NCBI GenBank assembly: GCA_963811365.1
Contig: CAWEQW010000012.1
Coordinates: forward strand, 62,001-126,000
Reading direction: 5' to 3'
DNA from: CAWEQW01 sp963811365
GTDB taxonomy: Bacteria; Actinomycetota; Actinomycetes; Propionibacteriales; Nocardioidaceae
DNA: 64,000 nt
Shown here: in pieces, positions 27,138-34,942 of the stretch
Layout: the number at the start of each line of letters is the position of its first letter
Numbering within the stretch: position 1 is the first letter of the stretch
Made by a program: the position numbers and the translations under genes
The notes under the pieces: model-generated
What the model saw: only the letters and a program-made list of their open reading frames with translations
Databases searched by the model: none
What the model was told of the DNA's origin: nothing

Positions 27138-27671
27138 TCAGGAGGCCGGCGGGTCGATGCTCCGGCGACGCTGCTCCTCGAGCTTCCGCTGTTCCTTGGC
27201 GACCATCTCGCCCTTGTTCGCCAGCACCTTGACCAGGTTCAGGCCGGCGAAGAGGATCACGAACACCGGCCAGTAGAACCCATGACCGGCGACGAACCAG
27301 ATCACGGTCAGCACGGCCGTGGTCATCGCCAGGCCGGTGGCCGCGCTGCGGCGGTGCGCCGCGTAGGCGTCCAGCGCGCGCCGGTGCAGCTCGTCGGTGG
27401 ACGCGCGGACCAGATCGTCCCCCGGCCGGGGCGGCGTCAGCGGCACGAGGTCGGCCACCGGGCCCGGGAGCTCGCCGAGCGTCCGGGTGCGCCCCACGGC
27501 GTCGACGCGCTCGTCGTACTCCGCGCGGGTGAGCCGCCCGTCGGCGTACGCCTCGGCCAGCACGCCGAGCACCACGTCACGGTCCCGGTCGGAAGCGCGC
27601 AGGGGGGCGGAGGCGGGGTCGCGCGGGTCCGCGCTGAACTCACCCCACGGCATCGAGGCGGGCGACGTCAT
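27138..27671 (-). CDS. DUF1707 domain protein with two membrane helices
   Basis: The 177 residues begin with a DUF1707 (SHOCT-like) domain at about 24-75: RASDRDRDVVLGVLAEAYADG then LTRAEYDERVDAV. A linker and a two-helix membrane domain (about 110-150, LAMTTAVLTVIWFVAGHGFY then PVFVILFAGLNLVKVL) follow, and the end is a charged coiled-coil-like tail (KEQRKLEEQRRR). The function is unknown, though the domain is common in actinobacterial envelope proteins. TAGACT (27680-27685) lies 8 nt before the ATG, fitting a leaderless mRNA. Confidence 0.83.
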   Translation of the reverse strand: MTSPASMPWGEFSADPRDPASAPLRASDRDRDVVLGVLAEAYADGRLTRAEYDERVDAVGRTRTLGELPGPVADLVPLTPPRPGDDLVRASTDELHRRALDAYAAHRRSAATGLAMTTAVLTVIWFVAGHGFYWPVFVILFAGLNLVKVLANKGEMVAKEQRKLEEQRRRSIDPPAS

Positions 27672-27700
27672 GGCAGGGAAGTCTAGAGAGAGGGCGCATC

Positions 27701-28135
27701 ATGTCCAGGCAGGTTCAGGTGACGTTCGACGCCGGGGACCCGGCTGCGCTGGCCGGGTTCTGGGCGGAGGTGCTCGGCTACCGTCTCGACGACCCGCCGC
27801 CCGGCTTCACGACCTGGGACGAGGCGTTGGAGGCCTGGGGCGTCCCGCAGGAGCGGCGCAACGACGCCTCCGCGGTCCACGACCCCGACGGTTCCGGTCC
27901 GCGACTGTTCTTCCAGAAGGTTCCCGAGGGCAAGGCGGCCAAGAACCGCGTGCACCTCGACGTGCGTGCCGCGCCGGGGCTCGAGGGGGAGGAGCGGATG
28001 GCCGCGCTGGAGTCCGAGTGCGCCCGGCTCGTGGTCCTCGGCGGCACCCGCGTCGAGCGTCACGAGCCGGGTCCGATGGGGGCCGGTCACATCGTGATGC
28101 GGGACCCCGAGGGCAACGAGCTCTGCCTCGACTGA
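27701..28135 (+). CDS. VOC family protein (glyoxalase/bleomycin-resistance fold)
   Basis: The 144-residue vicinal-oxygen-chelate protein contains two beta-alpha-beta-beta-beta modules, beginning QVTFDAGDPAALAGFWAEVL and ending GAGHIVMRDPEGNELCL, the usual last strand with its Glu metal ligand. The His in NRVHLDV is a second likely ligand. The type resembles the uncharacterised Glyoxalase_6 group; the substrate is unknown. Confidence 0.85.
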   Translation: MSRQVQVTFDAGDPAALAGFWAEVLGYRLDDPPPGFTTWDEALEAWGVPQERRNDASAVHDPDGSGPRLFFQKVPEGKAAKNRVHLDVRAAPGLEGEERMAALESECARLVVLGGTRVERHEPGPMGAGHIVMRDPEGNELCLD

Positions 28136-28205
28136 CCGCGGTCCGGGGAGTGCGCCGGATCGCGTTCGCGACAGGACGAGAGTCCCTTGGGTCGTCGAGC
28201 GCCCG

Positions 28206-28452
28206 TTGCCTGAGGCTGTGGAGACCGACGAGGAGAACGGGGCGCTGGCGCAGGTCATGTCGCGCGTCGTGGCACGGTTCCCCGAGGCGAGCCGGAACAT
28301 GCTCGACGACGTCGTCACCGACGCCCTTCACGAGTACGACGGCGCTCGGTTGCGCGACCATCGCGATCCTGGTGGAGCGCGAGATGGTGCGGACGATCGT
28401 CAGGGATCCGCACGGCGGCCGCCGGCGCGACCGGTCCGCACGCCTCGCGTGA
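28206..28452 (+). pseudogene. Small three-helix-bundle (dimerisation-domain) protein, frameshifted
   Basis: The frame reads VMSRVVARFPEASRNMLDDV, then VTDALHEYDGARLRD, and then, in another frame, AILVEREMVRTIVRDP with a stop at 28450-28452. Together these match the small actinobacterial three-helix-bundle domain of the form RFP...DVV..A...FDGARVRDxVPxLVER. The break at about 28350 needs two bases restored. The start is uncertain (TTG 28206, GTG 28218 or further). The function of the family is unknown. The 3' end overlaps the convergent permease gene. Confidence 0.5.
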
Positions 28453-29512
28453 GCACCCGCGCGAGTAGTGGCGCGGCCAGAAGCATCGCGAAGACCCGGA
28501 TGACCTGGACCGCGAGCACGTAGGTCACGTCGGACCCGCTCGACGCGGCAGTCGCCAGCACGGCGTACAGCCCTCCGGGGGTCGTGGCCAGATACGCGGT
28601 GAGCGGGTCGATGCCGGTGACCGCGCTGAGCAGCGCGCCCATCCCGGCGCAGGCGGCGATCACGAACAGGATCAGGGCGACGGTCAGCGGCAGCAGCCGG
28701 GCGATGCTCACCAGGCTGCTGCGGGTGAACCTCAGCCCCACCTGGATGCCGATCAGCGCGTAGCCGAGACTCTCCAGCACCGGCGGGACCGAGACCGGGC
28801 CGAGCGGTCCGCCGACCGAGATCGCCACCGCGACCAGCAGCGGGCCGAGCAGGGAGCCCGCCGGGATCGGCAGCCACCGTGCCCCAGCGAGGCCGCCCAC
28901 GACGGACACCGTCACGAAGACCAGGTCCGCGGCCAGGGCCGTGTGCTGGCGGGAGACGGTGCCGCCGGTGGTCGCCGGGTGGAAGAGCACGGCGGCCACG
29001 AGCGGCATCGTGACCAGCACCAGCAGGACGCGCAGGTACTGCACGATCGTGACCACCCGGTCGTCGGCGCCGAGATCGCGGGCGAGCGCGGTGACACCCG
29101 ACGCGCCGCCGGCCACGAGGGCGAAGGCACCGGTCACCCGCGAGACGCCCCGGTGCAGCGCGAGCGCCTGTCCGGCCAGCACGCTGATCAGCAGGGTGCC
29201 GACGGTGACCGCCAGGATCGAGGGCCAGTCCCGGCCGACCCGGACGAGCGTCGACAGGTTCACCAGGCCGCCGATCACCGTCCCGACCAGCGCCTGGCCG
29301 ACCTGGAAGCCGAGCGGCGGGATCTCGAGGGGATGCCCGGTGTCGGCGAGCGCGTGCACCATTCCTCCGACGAGAGCGCCGAACAGCACGGGCGACGGCA
29401 GGCCGAGGACAGCGAACACGGCACTCGCCGTGAGCGTGACGACGACCACGACCAGCCATCCGCGCAGCGACGCGCGGGCGGGCCCGGTCCGTCCCCTCGT
29501 TCCACCCGCCAT
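28400..29512 (-). CDS. AbrB-type (ammonia-monooxygenase-like) membrane permease
   Basis: The 370 residues form about ten membrane helices arranged as an internal repeat, as in the AbrB/AmoA-like permease family (PF05145). Each half carries a Gly-rich turn: PLGFQVGQALVGTVIGGLVN in the first and SLGYALIGIQVGLRFT in the second, followed by ALVAGGASGVTALARDLGAD and ATTPGGLYAVLATAASSGSD respectively. The transported substrate is not known. TAGGGT (29521-29526) sits 8 nt before the ATG at 29512, suggesting a leaderless mRNA, so the longer frame from 29548 is not favoured. Confidence 0.85.
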   Translation of the reverse strand: MAGGTRGRTGPARASLRGWLVVVVVTLTASAVFAVLGLPSPVLFGALVGGMVHALADTGHPLEIPPLGFQVGQALVGTVIGGLVNLSTLVRVGRDWPSILAVTVGTLLISVLAGQALALHRGVSRVTGAFALVAGGASGVTALARDLGADDRVVTIVQYLRVLLVLVTMPLVAAVLFHPATTGGTVSRQHTALAADLVFVTVSVVGGLAGARWLPIPAGSLLGPLLVAVAISVGGPLGPVSVPPVLESLGYALIGIQVGLRFTRSSLVSIARLLPLTVALILFVIAACAGMGALLSAVTGIDPLTAYLATTPGGLYAVLATAASSGSDVTYVLAVQVIRVFAMLLAAPLLARVLTRGVRTGRAGGRRADP

Positions 29513-29573
29513 GGCCGACCACCCTAGGACGTGGGTTTGAACGGGCACCGCCGGGTCTGGAAGACTGGCCGAC

Positions 29574-29733
29574 GAGAAGGGGAGTATCCCTGCGCGGCCG
29601 TGTCGTCATCACGGTCGGGCCCGCACCCAGCAGCTCCGCGGTCCCGACCCGGCACCCCTGGTCCACCTCGTGGGCGGGAGAGACCTTCAGAGCCCGTTCG
29701 TCGTCCCTGGGCGGCCCGAGAAGCGCTCTGGAG
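29574..29733 (+). promoter_or_regulatory. yybP-ykoY-type manganese riboswitch upstream of terC
   Basis: The leader carries the two conserved halves of the yybP-ykoY aptamer: GGGGAGTATCCC at 29579-29590 and GAGACC at 29680-29685. They are closed by complementary arms GAAGG (29576-29580) and CCTTC (29684-29688). Downstream, CAGAGC (29688-29693) can pair with GCTCTG next to the GGAGGAG ribosome-binding site, giving a possible switch for translation. This RNA class senses Mn2+ and often precedes TerC-family genes (established for E. coli alx). It was identified by eye only. Confidence 0.75.
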
Positions 29734-29741
29734 GAGTTGCC

Positions 29742-30803
29742 GTGAACGTCGAGCCGTGGGTGTGGTGGACCACCATCCTCGTCACGTCGGCCGTGCTGGT
29801 CGTCGACGTGGTCGTGATCGGCCGCCGGCCGCACACCCCGGGGATGCGCGGGGTGTCGATCGCCCTCGGGGTGTACGTCGGCCTCGCGATCCTGTTCGGG
29901 GCCGGGGTGTGGCACTTCGCCGGCCACCAGTACGGCACGGAGTTCTACGCCGGGTGGCTGACGGAGTACTCCCTGTCGATCGACAACCTGTTCATCTTCA
30001 TCATCATCATGGCGAAGTTCGCCGTACCGCGGGACCTCCAGCAGGAGGCTCTGATGGTCGGCATCGTGCTGGCGCTGGTGATGCGCGGCGTCTTCATCGC
30101 GATCGGCGCGGCGGCCATCAACGAGTTCAGCTGGATCTTCTACCTCTTCGGCGCGTTCCTGGTGTACACCGCGGTCAAGCTCGCCCGGGAGGGCCAGAAC
30201 GACGACGACGAGTTCGAGGAGAACCGGCTGATCAGGTGGGTGGAGAACCACCTGCCCGCCACCGACGAGTACCACGGCACCAAGGTCCTGGCCCGCGTCG
30301 ACGGCAGGCGGATGATCACCCCGATGTTCCTGGTGATCCTGGCCCTCGGCACGACCGACCTGCTGTTCGCGCTGGACTCCATCCCGGCGATCTACGGGCT
30401 GACCAGCGAGCCCTACCTGGTGCTGACCGCGAACATCTTCGCGCTCATGGGGCTGCGCCAGCTCTACTTCCTCATCGGGGGGCTGCTGCAGCGGCTGGTG
30501 TACCTGTCCTTCGGGCTGGCCGTCCTGCTCGGCTTCATCGGCGTCAAGCTGATCCTGCACGCGCTGCACGAGAACGAGCTGCCGTTCGTCAACGGCGGCG
30601 AGCACGTCACCTGGGCCCCGGACATCCCGATCCTGGTCTCACTGGGCGCCATCGTCGTGATCCTGGGCGTCACGACGGTTGCCAGTCTGGTGGCCTCGCG
30701 CAGGGGGGTCACCAACGACAGCCCGCTCGCCACCGCGATCGCCGCGGCGGGCGAGGACGCGGATCAGCCGCAGCCCGGGTCGCCGGAGGACCGGCCCGCC
30801 TGA
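29742..30803 (+). CDS. TerC family membrane protein (Alx-like, probable metal exporter)
   Basis: The 353-residue TerC-family protein has about nine membrane helices. The family's acidic metal-site residues are present: Glu/Asp in LTEYSLSIDNLF (about 73-84) and Asp in TTDLLFALDSIPA (about 204-216). E. coli Alx and MntP-like relatives export Mn2+, and the riboswitch-like leader supports the same role here (inference). The GTG at 29742 follows a strong GGAGGAG. The C-terminus is a short acidic tail whose codons overlap the convergent NlpC/P60 gene by 40 bp. Confidence 0.92.
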   Translation: MNVEPWVWWTTILVTSAVLVVDVVVIGRRPHTPGMRGVSIALGVYVGLAILFGAGVWHFAGHQYGTEFYAGWLTEYSLSIDNLFIFIIIMAKFAVPRDLQQEALMVGIVLALVMRGVFIAIGAAAINEFSWIFYLFGAFLVYTAVKLAREGQNDDDEFEENRLIRWVENHLPATDEYHGTKVLARVDGRRMITPMFLVILALGTTDLLFALDSIPAIYGLTSEPYLVLTANIFALMGLRQLYFLIGGLLQRLVYLSFGLAVLLGFIGVKLILHALHENELPFVNGGEHVTWAPDIPILVSLGAIVVILGVTTVASLVASRRGVTNDSPLATAIAAAGEDADQPQPGSPEDRPA

Positions 30804-31723
30804 CCCGGACGGCGGGTACGCACCCGGCCGGCGGCGACCAGCGAGGCCTCCCGCTCCGGCGGCATCGGTCGCTCCTCGACCCGGCCCCCGCCCTCGGGCG
30901 CGTGCAGCATCCACCGCGCGCCGTCGGCATCGAGGGCCCTGCAGGCATAACCGACGTGGCTGACCCGCCCGTCCGGCTTGGCGAAGAAGTAGAGGTCGCC
31001 GGCCCTCGCCTCGTCGAGCGCGACCGCCTCGACCCGGGGCCAGACCGCCATGTCGGCGGCGTCCCGGGGAAGCGTCACGCCGACGGCGCGATGGGTGAGG
31101 TGGACCAGCCCCGAGCAGTCCAGCCCCCATCCGCTCGTCCCGCCCCAGACGTAGCCGAGCCCGAGGAACTGCCTGCCCAGGTCGAGCAGGTCGTCGGGGC
31201 GGTACGTCGGCTGCTGCGCGTGCGCGAGCGTCACGTCGGCCAGCGGCAGCACCGCTCGGGAGTCGTCGGGGAGCAGCACCTCGACCGACGCCGAGGCGAC
31301 CGCGTCGACCGGCAGGGTCGTGCCGAACGACAGCAGCATCGGGCTGCCGTCGTCGCGGGTCCCGGAACAGGCCGGGGTCACCACGCACGCCGAGGCCCCG
31401 GTCGCCCGGGCGACCGGTGAGCCCAGGTGGGCCGCCCGCACCCAGCCGACGTAGCCCGGGTGCCCGGAGCCCGCGGTCCCCGGCTGCCACAGCGCCTCGA
31501 CGCGCGCCCACCCGTCTGCCTCCTCGAGCACCCGCGCGGGCTCGCCGAGCAGCAGCTGGGACAGCGTGCGGCCGACGAGCTCGCGGGTCACGACCGAGCC
31601 GGCCCACGCCGCGGCGTCGGGAGCGTCGGCGACCGCGGCTGCGTCGCTGTCGCGGGGCGCCTGCGGAGAGGTCCACATCGTCGCCACGGGGACCCTGACC
31701 TCGCGGACGTCGTGGGAGGTCAC
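30764..31723 (-). CDS. NlpC/P60 family peptidase (YkfC-like)
   Basis: This cysteine peptidase of 319 residues has two SH3-like N-terminal domains (about 1-165) and an NlpC/P60 catalytic domain. Catalytic residues are Cys203 in GWGLDCSGLVHL and His in GRVSHVGYA (about 263). There is no signal peptide, so it should act in the cytoplasm like Bacillus YkfC, which cuts the gamma-D-Glu-diaminoacid bond of recycled cell-wall peptides. Its neighbours, an L-Ala-D/L-Glu epimerase (GTGA overlap) and a beta-lactamase-fold protein, match the ykf muropeptide-recycling set. Confidence 0.85.
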   Translation of the reverse strand: MTSHDVREVRVPVATMWTSPQAPRDSDAAAVADAPDAAAWAGSVVTRELVGRTLSQLLLGEPARVLEEADGWARVEALWQPGTAGSGHPGYVGWVRAAHLGSPVARATGASACVVTPACSGTRDDGSPMLLSFGTTLPVDAVASASVEVLLPDDSRAVLPLADVTLAHAQQPTYRPDDLLDLGRQFLGLGYVWGGTSGWGLDCSGLVHLTHRAVGVTLPRDAADMAVWPRVEAVALDEARAGDLYFFAKPDGRVSHVGYACRALDADGARWMLHAPEGGGRVEERPMPPEREASLVAAGRVRTRRPGQAGRSSGDPGCG

Positions 31724-32826
31724 GCCGGCGCCCCGGTGGATGACCCGTCGGTGGCCAGCCCCTCGATGCCCAGCCCGGGAGCCTCCGGCAGCACGACGAC
31801 CGGGCCGTCGTACGTCAGACCGCCGCGGTACGGCGACGCGGTCGCCCACCACGCCGCGTCCAGGTCCGCGACGGCGGTGGTGCCGTACGCCGCGACCAGG
31901 CTCGCGGCGGCGCCCACGCCGATGTGGGACTCCATCATCGAGCCGACGACCGTGCCCATGTCGTGCGCCCGGGCCAGCTCGAGCAGCACCGCGGCAGTGC
32001 TGAGCCCGCCGCACTTGGCGAGCTTGACGTTGACCAGGTCGGCCGCCCGGCGGCGGACCACCTCGACCAGGTCGCGCGCGCCGTACACCGACTCGTCGGC
32101 CATCACCGGTGTGCCGACGCGTGCGGTGACCCAGGCGAGCCCGGCGAGGTCGGCGGCGGCCACCGGCTGCTCGACGAGCTCGACGCCGAGCCCGGCGTCC
32201 TCGAGGGCGGTGACCACGGTTACCGCCTCGCGCGGGGTCCAGCCCTGGTTGGCGTCCAGCCGGATCGCGACGTCCGCACCGACCGCCTCACGCACGGCCC
32301 GGACCCGGGCCGCGTCGCCCGCGGCGTCGGTGCCGACCTTCAGCTTCACCGTCGTGAACCCGTCCCGGACCCGGTCCGCGGCGGCAGCAACGAGGCCGTC
32401 CGGCTCGCCTGCCGACAGCGTCACGTCGGTCGGCACCCGGTGGCTGCTCGACCCGAGCAGCACCGGAAGGCTCACCCCGAGCCGACGGGCCGCGAGGTCG
32501 TGCAGGGCGACGTCGACGGCGGCCTTGGCGCCGTGGTTGCCGGCCACCGCTCGCGACGCGGCCCGGCAGGCCGCCCGCAGGTCGTCGGCGTCGCGCCCGA
32601 GCACAGCGTCCGTCAGCGGTCCGGTCACGCACGCCTCCGCACCGGCGAGGGACTCCCCGGTCACCTGCCAGACCTGCGGTGCCTCGCCCCAGCCGGTCAC
32701 CCCGTCCGAGTCCGTGACCCGGACCACCACCGTCTCCGTCGTGGTGGCGTGGCGCAGCGCGGTGACGAACGGCGTGTGCAGCGGCGTGGAGACCCGGGTG
32801 GCGGTGACCCGCGCGAGCGTGCTCAT
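31720..32826 (-). CDS. Enolase-superfamily epimerase (probable L-Ala-D/L-Glu epimerase)
   Basis: This enolase-superfamily enzyme has 368 residues. The catalytic lysine pair lies in TVKLKVG, and the metal ligands are Asp in IRLDANQGW, Glu in ELVEQPV and Asp in PVMADESV; the C-terminal acid/base Lys is in VNVKLAKCGG. This is the muconate-lactonizing/dipeptide-epimerase pattern. With the adjacent NlpC/P60 peptidase it most likely epimerises L-Ala-D-Glu from peptidoglycan turnover so that the dipeptide can be split and reused. The start overlaps the upstream stop by 4 bp. Another subgroup (o-succinylbenzoate synthase) is possible but less fitting. Confidence 0.85.
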   Translation of the reverse strand: MSTLARVTATRVSTPLHTPFVTALRHATTTETVVVRVTDSDGVTGWGEAPQVWQVTGESLAGAEACVTGPLTDAVLGRDADDLRAACRAASRAVAGNHGAKAAVDVALHDLAARRLGVSLPVLLGSSSHRVPTDVTLSAGEPDGLVAAAADRVRDGFTTVKLKVGTDAAGDAARVRAVREAVGADVAIRLDANQGWTPREAVTVVTALEDAGLGVELVEQPVAAADLAGLAWVTARVGTPVMADESVYGARDLVEVVRRRAADLVNVKLAKCGGLSTAAVLLELARAHDMGTVVGSMMESHIGVGAAASLVAAYGTTAVADLDAAWWATASPYRGGLTYDGPVVVLPEAPGLGIEGLATDGSSTGAPA

Positions 32827-33677
32827 CGCGGGCGGGCCTCCCAGACGACCGCGCTGAGGTCGGCGATCAGCCGGTGCGCGCGGTCCTCCGACAGGTCCGC
32901 GGAGGTGCAGACCACCAGGACGTACGGCGCCGCGTCGGCGGGCCGGACCAGCGCGGCGTCGTGGGTGACCCCGTCGACCCAGCCGGTCTTGTTCGCCACG
33001 TAGGTGCCCTCCGGAACGCCCGCGGGGACGCCGTCGCGGTGTTGCTGCCCGCTGAGCACCCGCTCGACGGCCTCGCAGGTCGGCGGAGCGGCGAGGGACC
33101 GACCGCCCAGCGCGACGAGCACCCGGGCGAGGTCGCGCGCGGTCACCACGTTGTCGATGCCCGCCCGCCGCGCGGCGGCGTCCTCGATCCCGCGCCGGAC
33201 CGTCGTACGCGGCGAGCAGCCGGCGTCGGAGAGCAGCTCGGCCACCGGCCCGGTGCCGACCTGCTCGAGCAGCAGGTTGGTGGCCAGGTTCCCCGAGCGC
33301 ACGATCGACTGGCGCGCCAGTCGGCGCAGCGAGCGGGACGTGCCGATCGCCTCCCACGTCTCCGGGTCCTGGTCGTCGTCGGGGTCCAGGGAGAACGGTG
33401 AGCCGTCGGCCGCGGAGGCGAACCGGTTGTGCACCGGCACCGCGGCGTCGAGGTCCAGCCGCCCCCGCTCGGCCAGCCGGTACGCCGTGGCCACCAGGGG
33501 CAGCTTCATGGTGCTGGCGGCGTAGTGCACCGCGTCCTCGTCCCGGGTCGCGAACGCCGACCCGTCGAGCCCGCCGAACCAGGCCGAGACCGTCCCGCCG
33601 TCGCCCGCTGCCGTCTCGGTGACCAGTCCCTGCCACTGCTCGAGGAGGGAGTGGACGGGAGTCGGTGGCGCGGGCAT
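32823..33677 (-). CDS. Class A beta-lactamase-like serine hydrolase
   Basis: The 284-residue protein has the penicillin-interacting fold: the nucleophile motif STMK (about 60-63), SGN in place of SDN, and KTG near residue 229 (NKTGWVDG). It lacks a signal peptide, which is unusual for a true beta-lactamase and suggests a cytoplasmic esterase or peptidase role. It is the first gene of the muropeptide-recycling operon (4-bp overlap with the epimerase), so a role on wall peptides is plausible. TAGCCT (33685-33690) lies 7 nt before the ATG, fitting a leaderless operon promoter. Antibiotic resistance cannot be inferred. Confidence 0.82.
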   Translation of the reverse strand: MPAPPTPVHSLLEQWQGLVTETAAGDGGTVSAWFGGLDGSAFATRDEDAVHYAASTMKLPLVATAYRLAERGRLDLDAAVPVHNRFASAADGSPFSLDPDDDQDPETWEAIGTSRSLRRLARQSIVRSGNLATNLLLEQVGTGPVAELLSDAGCSPRTTVRRGIEDAAARRAGIDNVVTARDLARVLVALGGRSLAAPPTCEAVERVLSGQQHRDGVPAGVPEGTYVANKTGWVDGVTHDAALVRPADAAPYVLVVCTSADLSEDRAHRLIADLSAVVWEARPR

Positions 33678-33684
33678 GGGCACG

Positions 33685-33690
33685 AGGCTA
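33685..33690 (-). promoter_or_regulatory. -10 hexamer of the muropeptide operon (leaderless)
   Basis: On the coding strand TAGCCT is followed by 7 nt and the ATG at 33677. It lies in the 49-bp gap to the divergent PPOX gene. Confidence 0.5.
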
Positions 33691-33726
33691 GCCTGCCCGG
33701 AAGGGCCGACAGGACCGGGAGGCGGG

Positions 33727-34191
33727 ATGGCAGACGGCCGCGCGCGGGTGCGGATGTCGGACGCGGAGGTGCGCGGCTTCCTGCAGGCGCACCGCAAGGT
33801 CCAGGTCGCCACGCTGGGCCGCGACGGCAGTCCGCACCTGTCCGCGCTCTTCTACGCGCTCGACGACCAGGGGCTGGTCTGCTTCTGGACCTACGCGGCG
33901 TCCCAGAAGGCGCGCAACCTCGAGCGCGACTCCCGGGTGGCCTGCCTGGTGGAGAGCGGCGAGGAGTACTTCGAGCTGCGCGGCGTCTCGGTCCGGGGTC
34001 GCGCCGAGCTGGTCCGCGACGTCGACGAGGTACGCCGGCTGGGCCGTGCCGTGGCCGTCCGGATGCTCGGCGGCGAGCCGCTGGACGAGGCGGGGGAGGT
34101 GGAGGTCGATCGCCAGGCGGCGAAGCGGGTGGCGGTCCGGGTGCACGCCGCGCAGGTCGCCAGCTGGGACCACGCCAAGCTGCTCCGCTGA
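33727..34191 (+). CDS. PPOX-class (flavin/F420-type) oxidoreductase
   Basis: The 154-residue split-barrel protein is of the pyridoxamine-oxidase-like, probably F420-binding group abundant in actinobacteria. Visible marks are the strand pair KVQVATLGRDGSPHLSALFY, then KARNLERDSRVACLVESG, and ELRGVSVRGRAELVRD. F420 or flavin use and the substrate cannot be settled from sequence by eye. The ATG follows GGGAGG at a good distance. It ends 5 bp from the stop of the convergent kstR. Confidence 0.83.
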   Translation: MADGRARVRMSDAEVRGFLQAHRKVQVATLGRDGSPHLSALFYALDDQGLVCFWTYAASQKARNLERDSRVACLVESGEEYFELRGVSVRGRAELVRDVDEVRRLGRAVAVRMLGGEPLDEAGEVEVDRQAAKRVAVRVHAAQVASWDHAKLLR

Positions 34192-34196
34192 GCGGG

Positions 34197-34805
34197 TCAG
34201 CGCAGCAGCAGCCGCACCGCGACGTCCAGGGAGTGCGTGACGTCCGCCGCGGACGCCCGGCCGGTGACCCACTGCACCAGGCTGGCCAGCCACACGTCCC
34301 CGATGACCTTGACGACCGCTGCGTCCTCGGGACTGGCCCGGACGCAGCGCGCTGCCGTGCCGTGCATGGCCCGGGTCAGCAGCCGGGTCACCTCCCGGGC
34401 CACGTCGGCGATCTCGCTGGTCACCGACGCGTCCGCGAACATGAACGCACGGGTCAGCGCCTCGGTGAGCAGCGGCTCGCGCTGCAGGCTGCGGGTGGCC
34501 CGCTCCAGGACGTGCACCACCCGGTCGGCCGCGGTCCCCTCGGGCACCGGCCGGCGCTCCAGGGTGGCGTTGGCCCGCTCGAGCTGGAGGGCGAGCACCG
34601 AGACGAGCAGGTGGATCTTGGAGGGGAAGTAGCGGTAGAGGGTGCCGAGGGCCACGTCCGCGCGCTGCGCCACCGCGCGCATCTGCACCGCCTCGAAACC
34701 GCCCTCGGTGGCGAGCCGGCGGGCCGCCTCGAGGATCCGGCGGCGTCGGTCGCGCTGGGCCTCGGACCCGAGGTCCTCGTAGGTGAGCGAGCTGATCGTC
34801 GTCAC
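34197..34805 (-). CDS. kstR: KstR-type TetR repressor of sterol catabolism
   Basis: The 202 residues closely resemble mycobacterial KstR: LGSEAQRDRRRRILEAARRL, then FEAVQMRAVAQRADVALGTL leading into YRYFPSKIHLLVS, then LLTEALTRAFMFADASVTSE, and DVWLASLVQWVTGRAS. KstR represses cholesterol side-chain and ring catabolism genes and is released by a 3-oxo-cholestenoyl-CoA ligand (established for Mycobacterium). No sterol-catabolic genes lie beside it here. The GTG at 34805 follows a GGGAGG site. A KstR-like box sits upstream, suggesting autoregulation. Confidence 0.87.
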   Translation of the reverse strand: MTTISSLTYEDLGSEAQRDRRRRILEAARRLATEGGFEAVQMRAVAQRADVALGTLYRYFPSKIHLLVSVLALQLERANATLERRPVPEGTAADRVVHVLERATRSLQREPLLTEALTRAFMFADASVTSEIADVAREVTRLLTRAMHGTAARCVRASPEDAAVVKVIGDVWLASLVQWVTGRASAADVTHSLDVAVRLLLR

Positions 34806-34863
34806 TGTGTCCCGTTCGCCGTCCCGTCGCCTCCCGTAGGCTAGCACCGGCAGCGTGCTCGAC

Positions 34864-34877
34864 CAGAACGCGTTGCA
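34864..34877 (-). promoter_or_regulatory. KstR-like operator in the kstR / GT4 intergenic region
   Basis: CAGAACGCGTTGCA fits the KstR box TnnAACnnGTTnnA except at its first base. It lies about 20 nt upstream of a TAGCCT hexamer (34838-34843) on the kstR strand, over the -35 region. A second copy of AACGCGTTGCA occurs before the esterase gene at 39.8 kb. Confidence 0.5.
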
Positions 34878-34942
34878 GTCGTCCGGGCGCCCGCCCGGAC
34901 GACGTGTGTCCTGGTACCGGAGCGCCCGCCGAGGAGGTCGCA

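Noticed and set aside
33727..34191. PPOX gene considered part of the muropeptide operon
   Set aside because: It is on the opposite strand and has its own ribosome-binding site.
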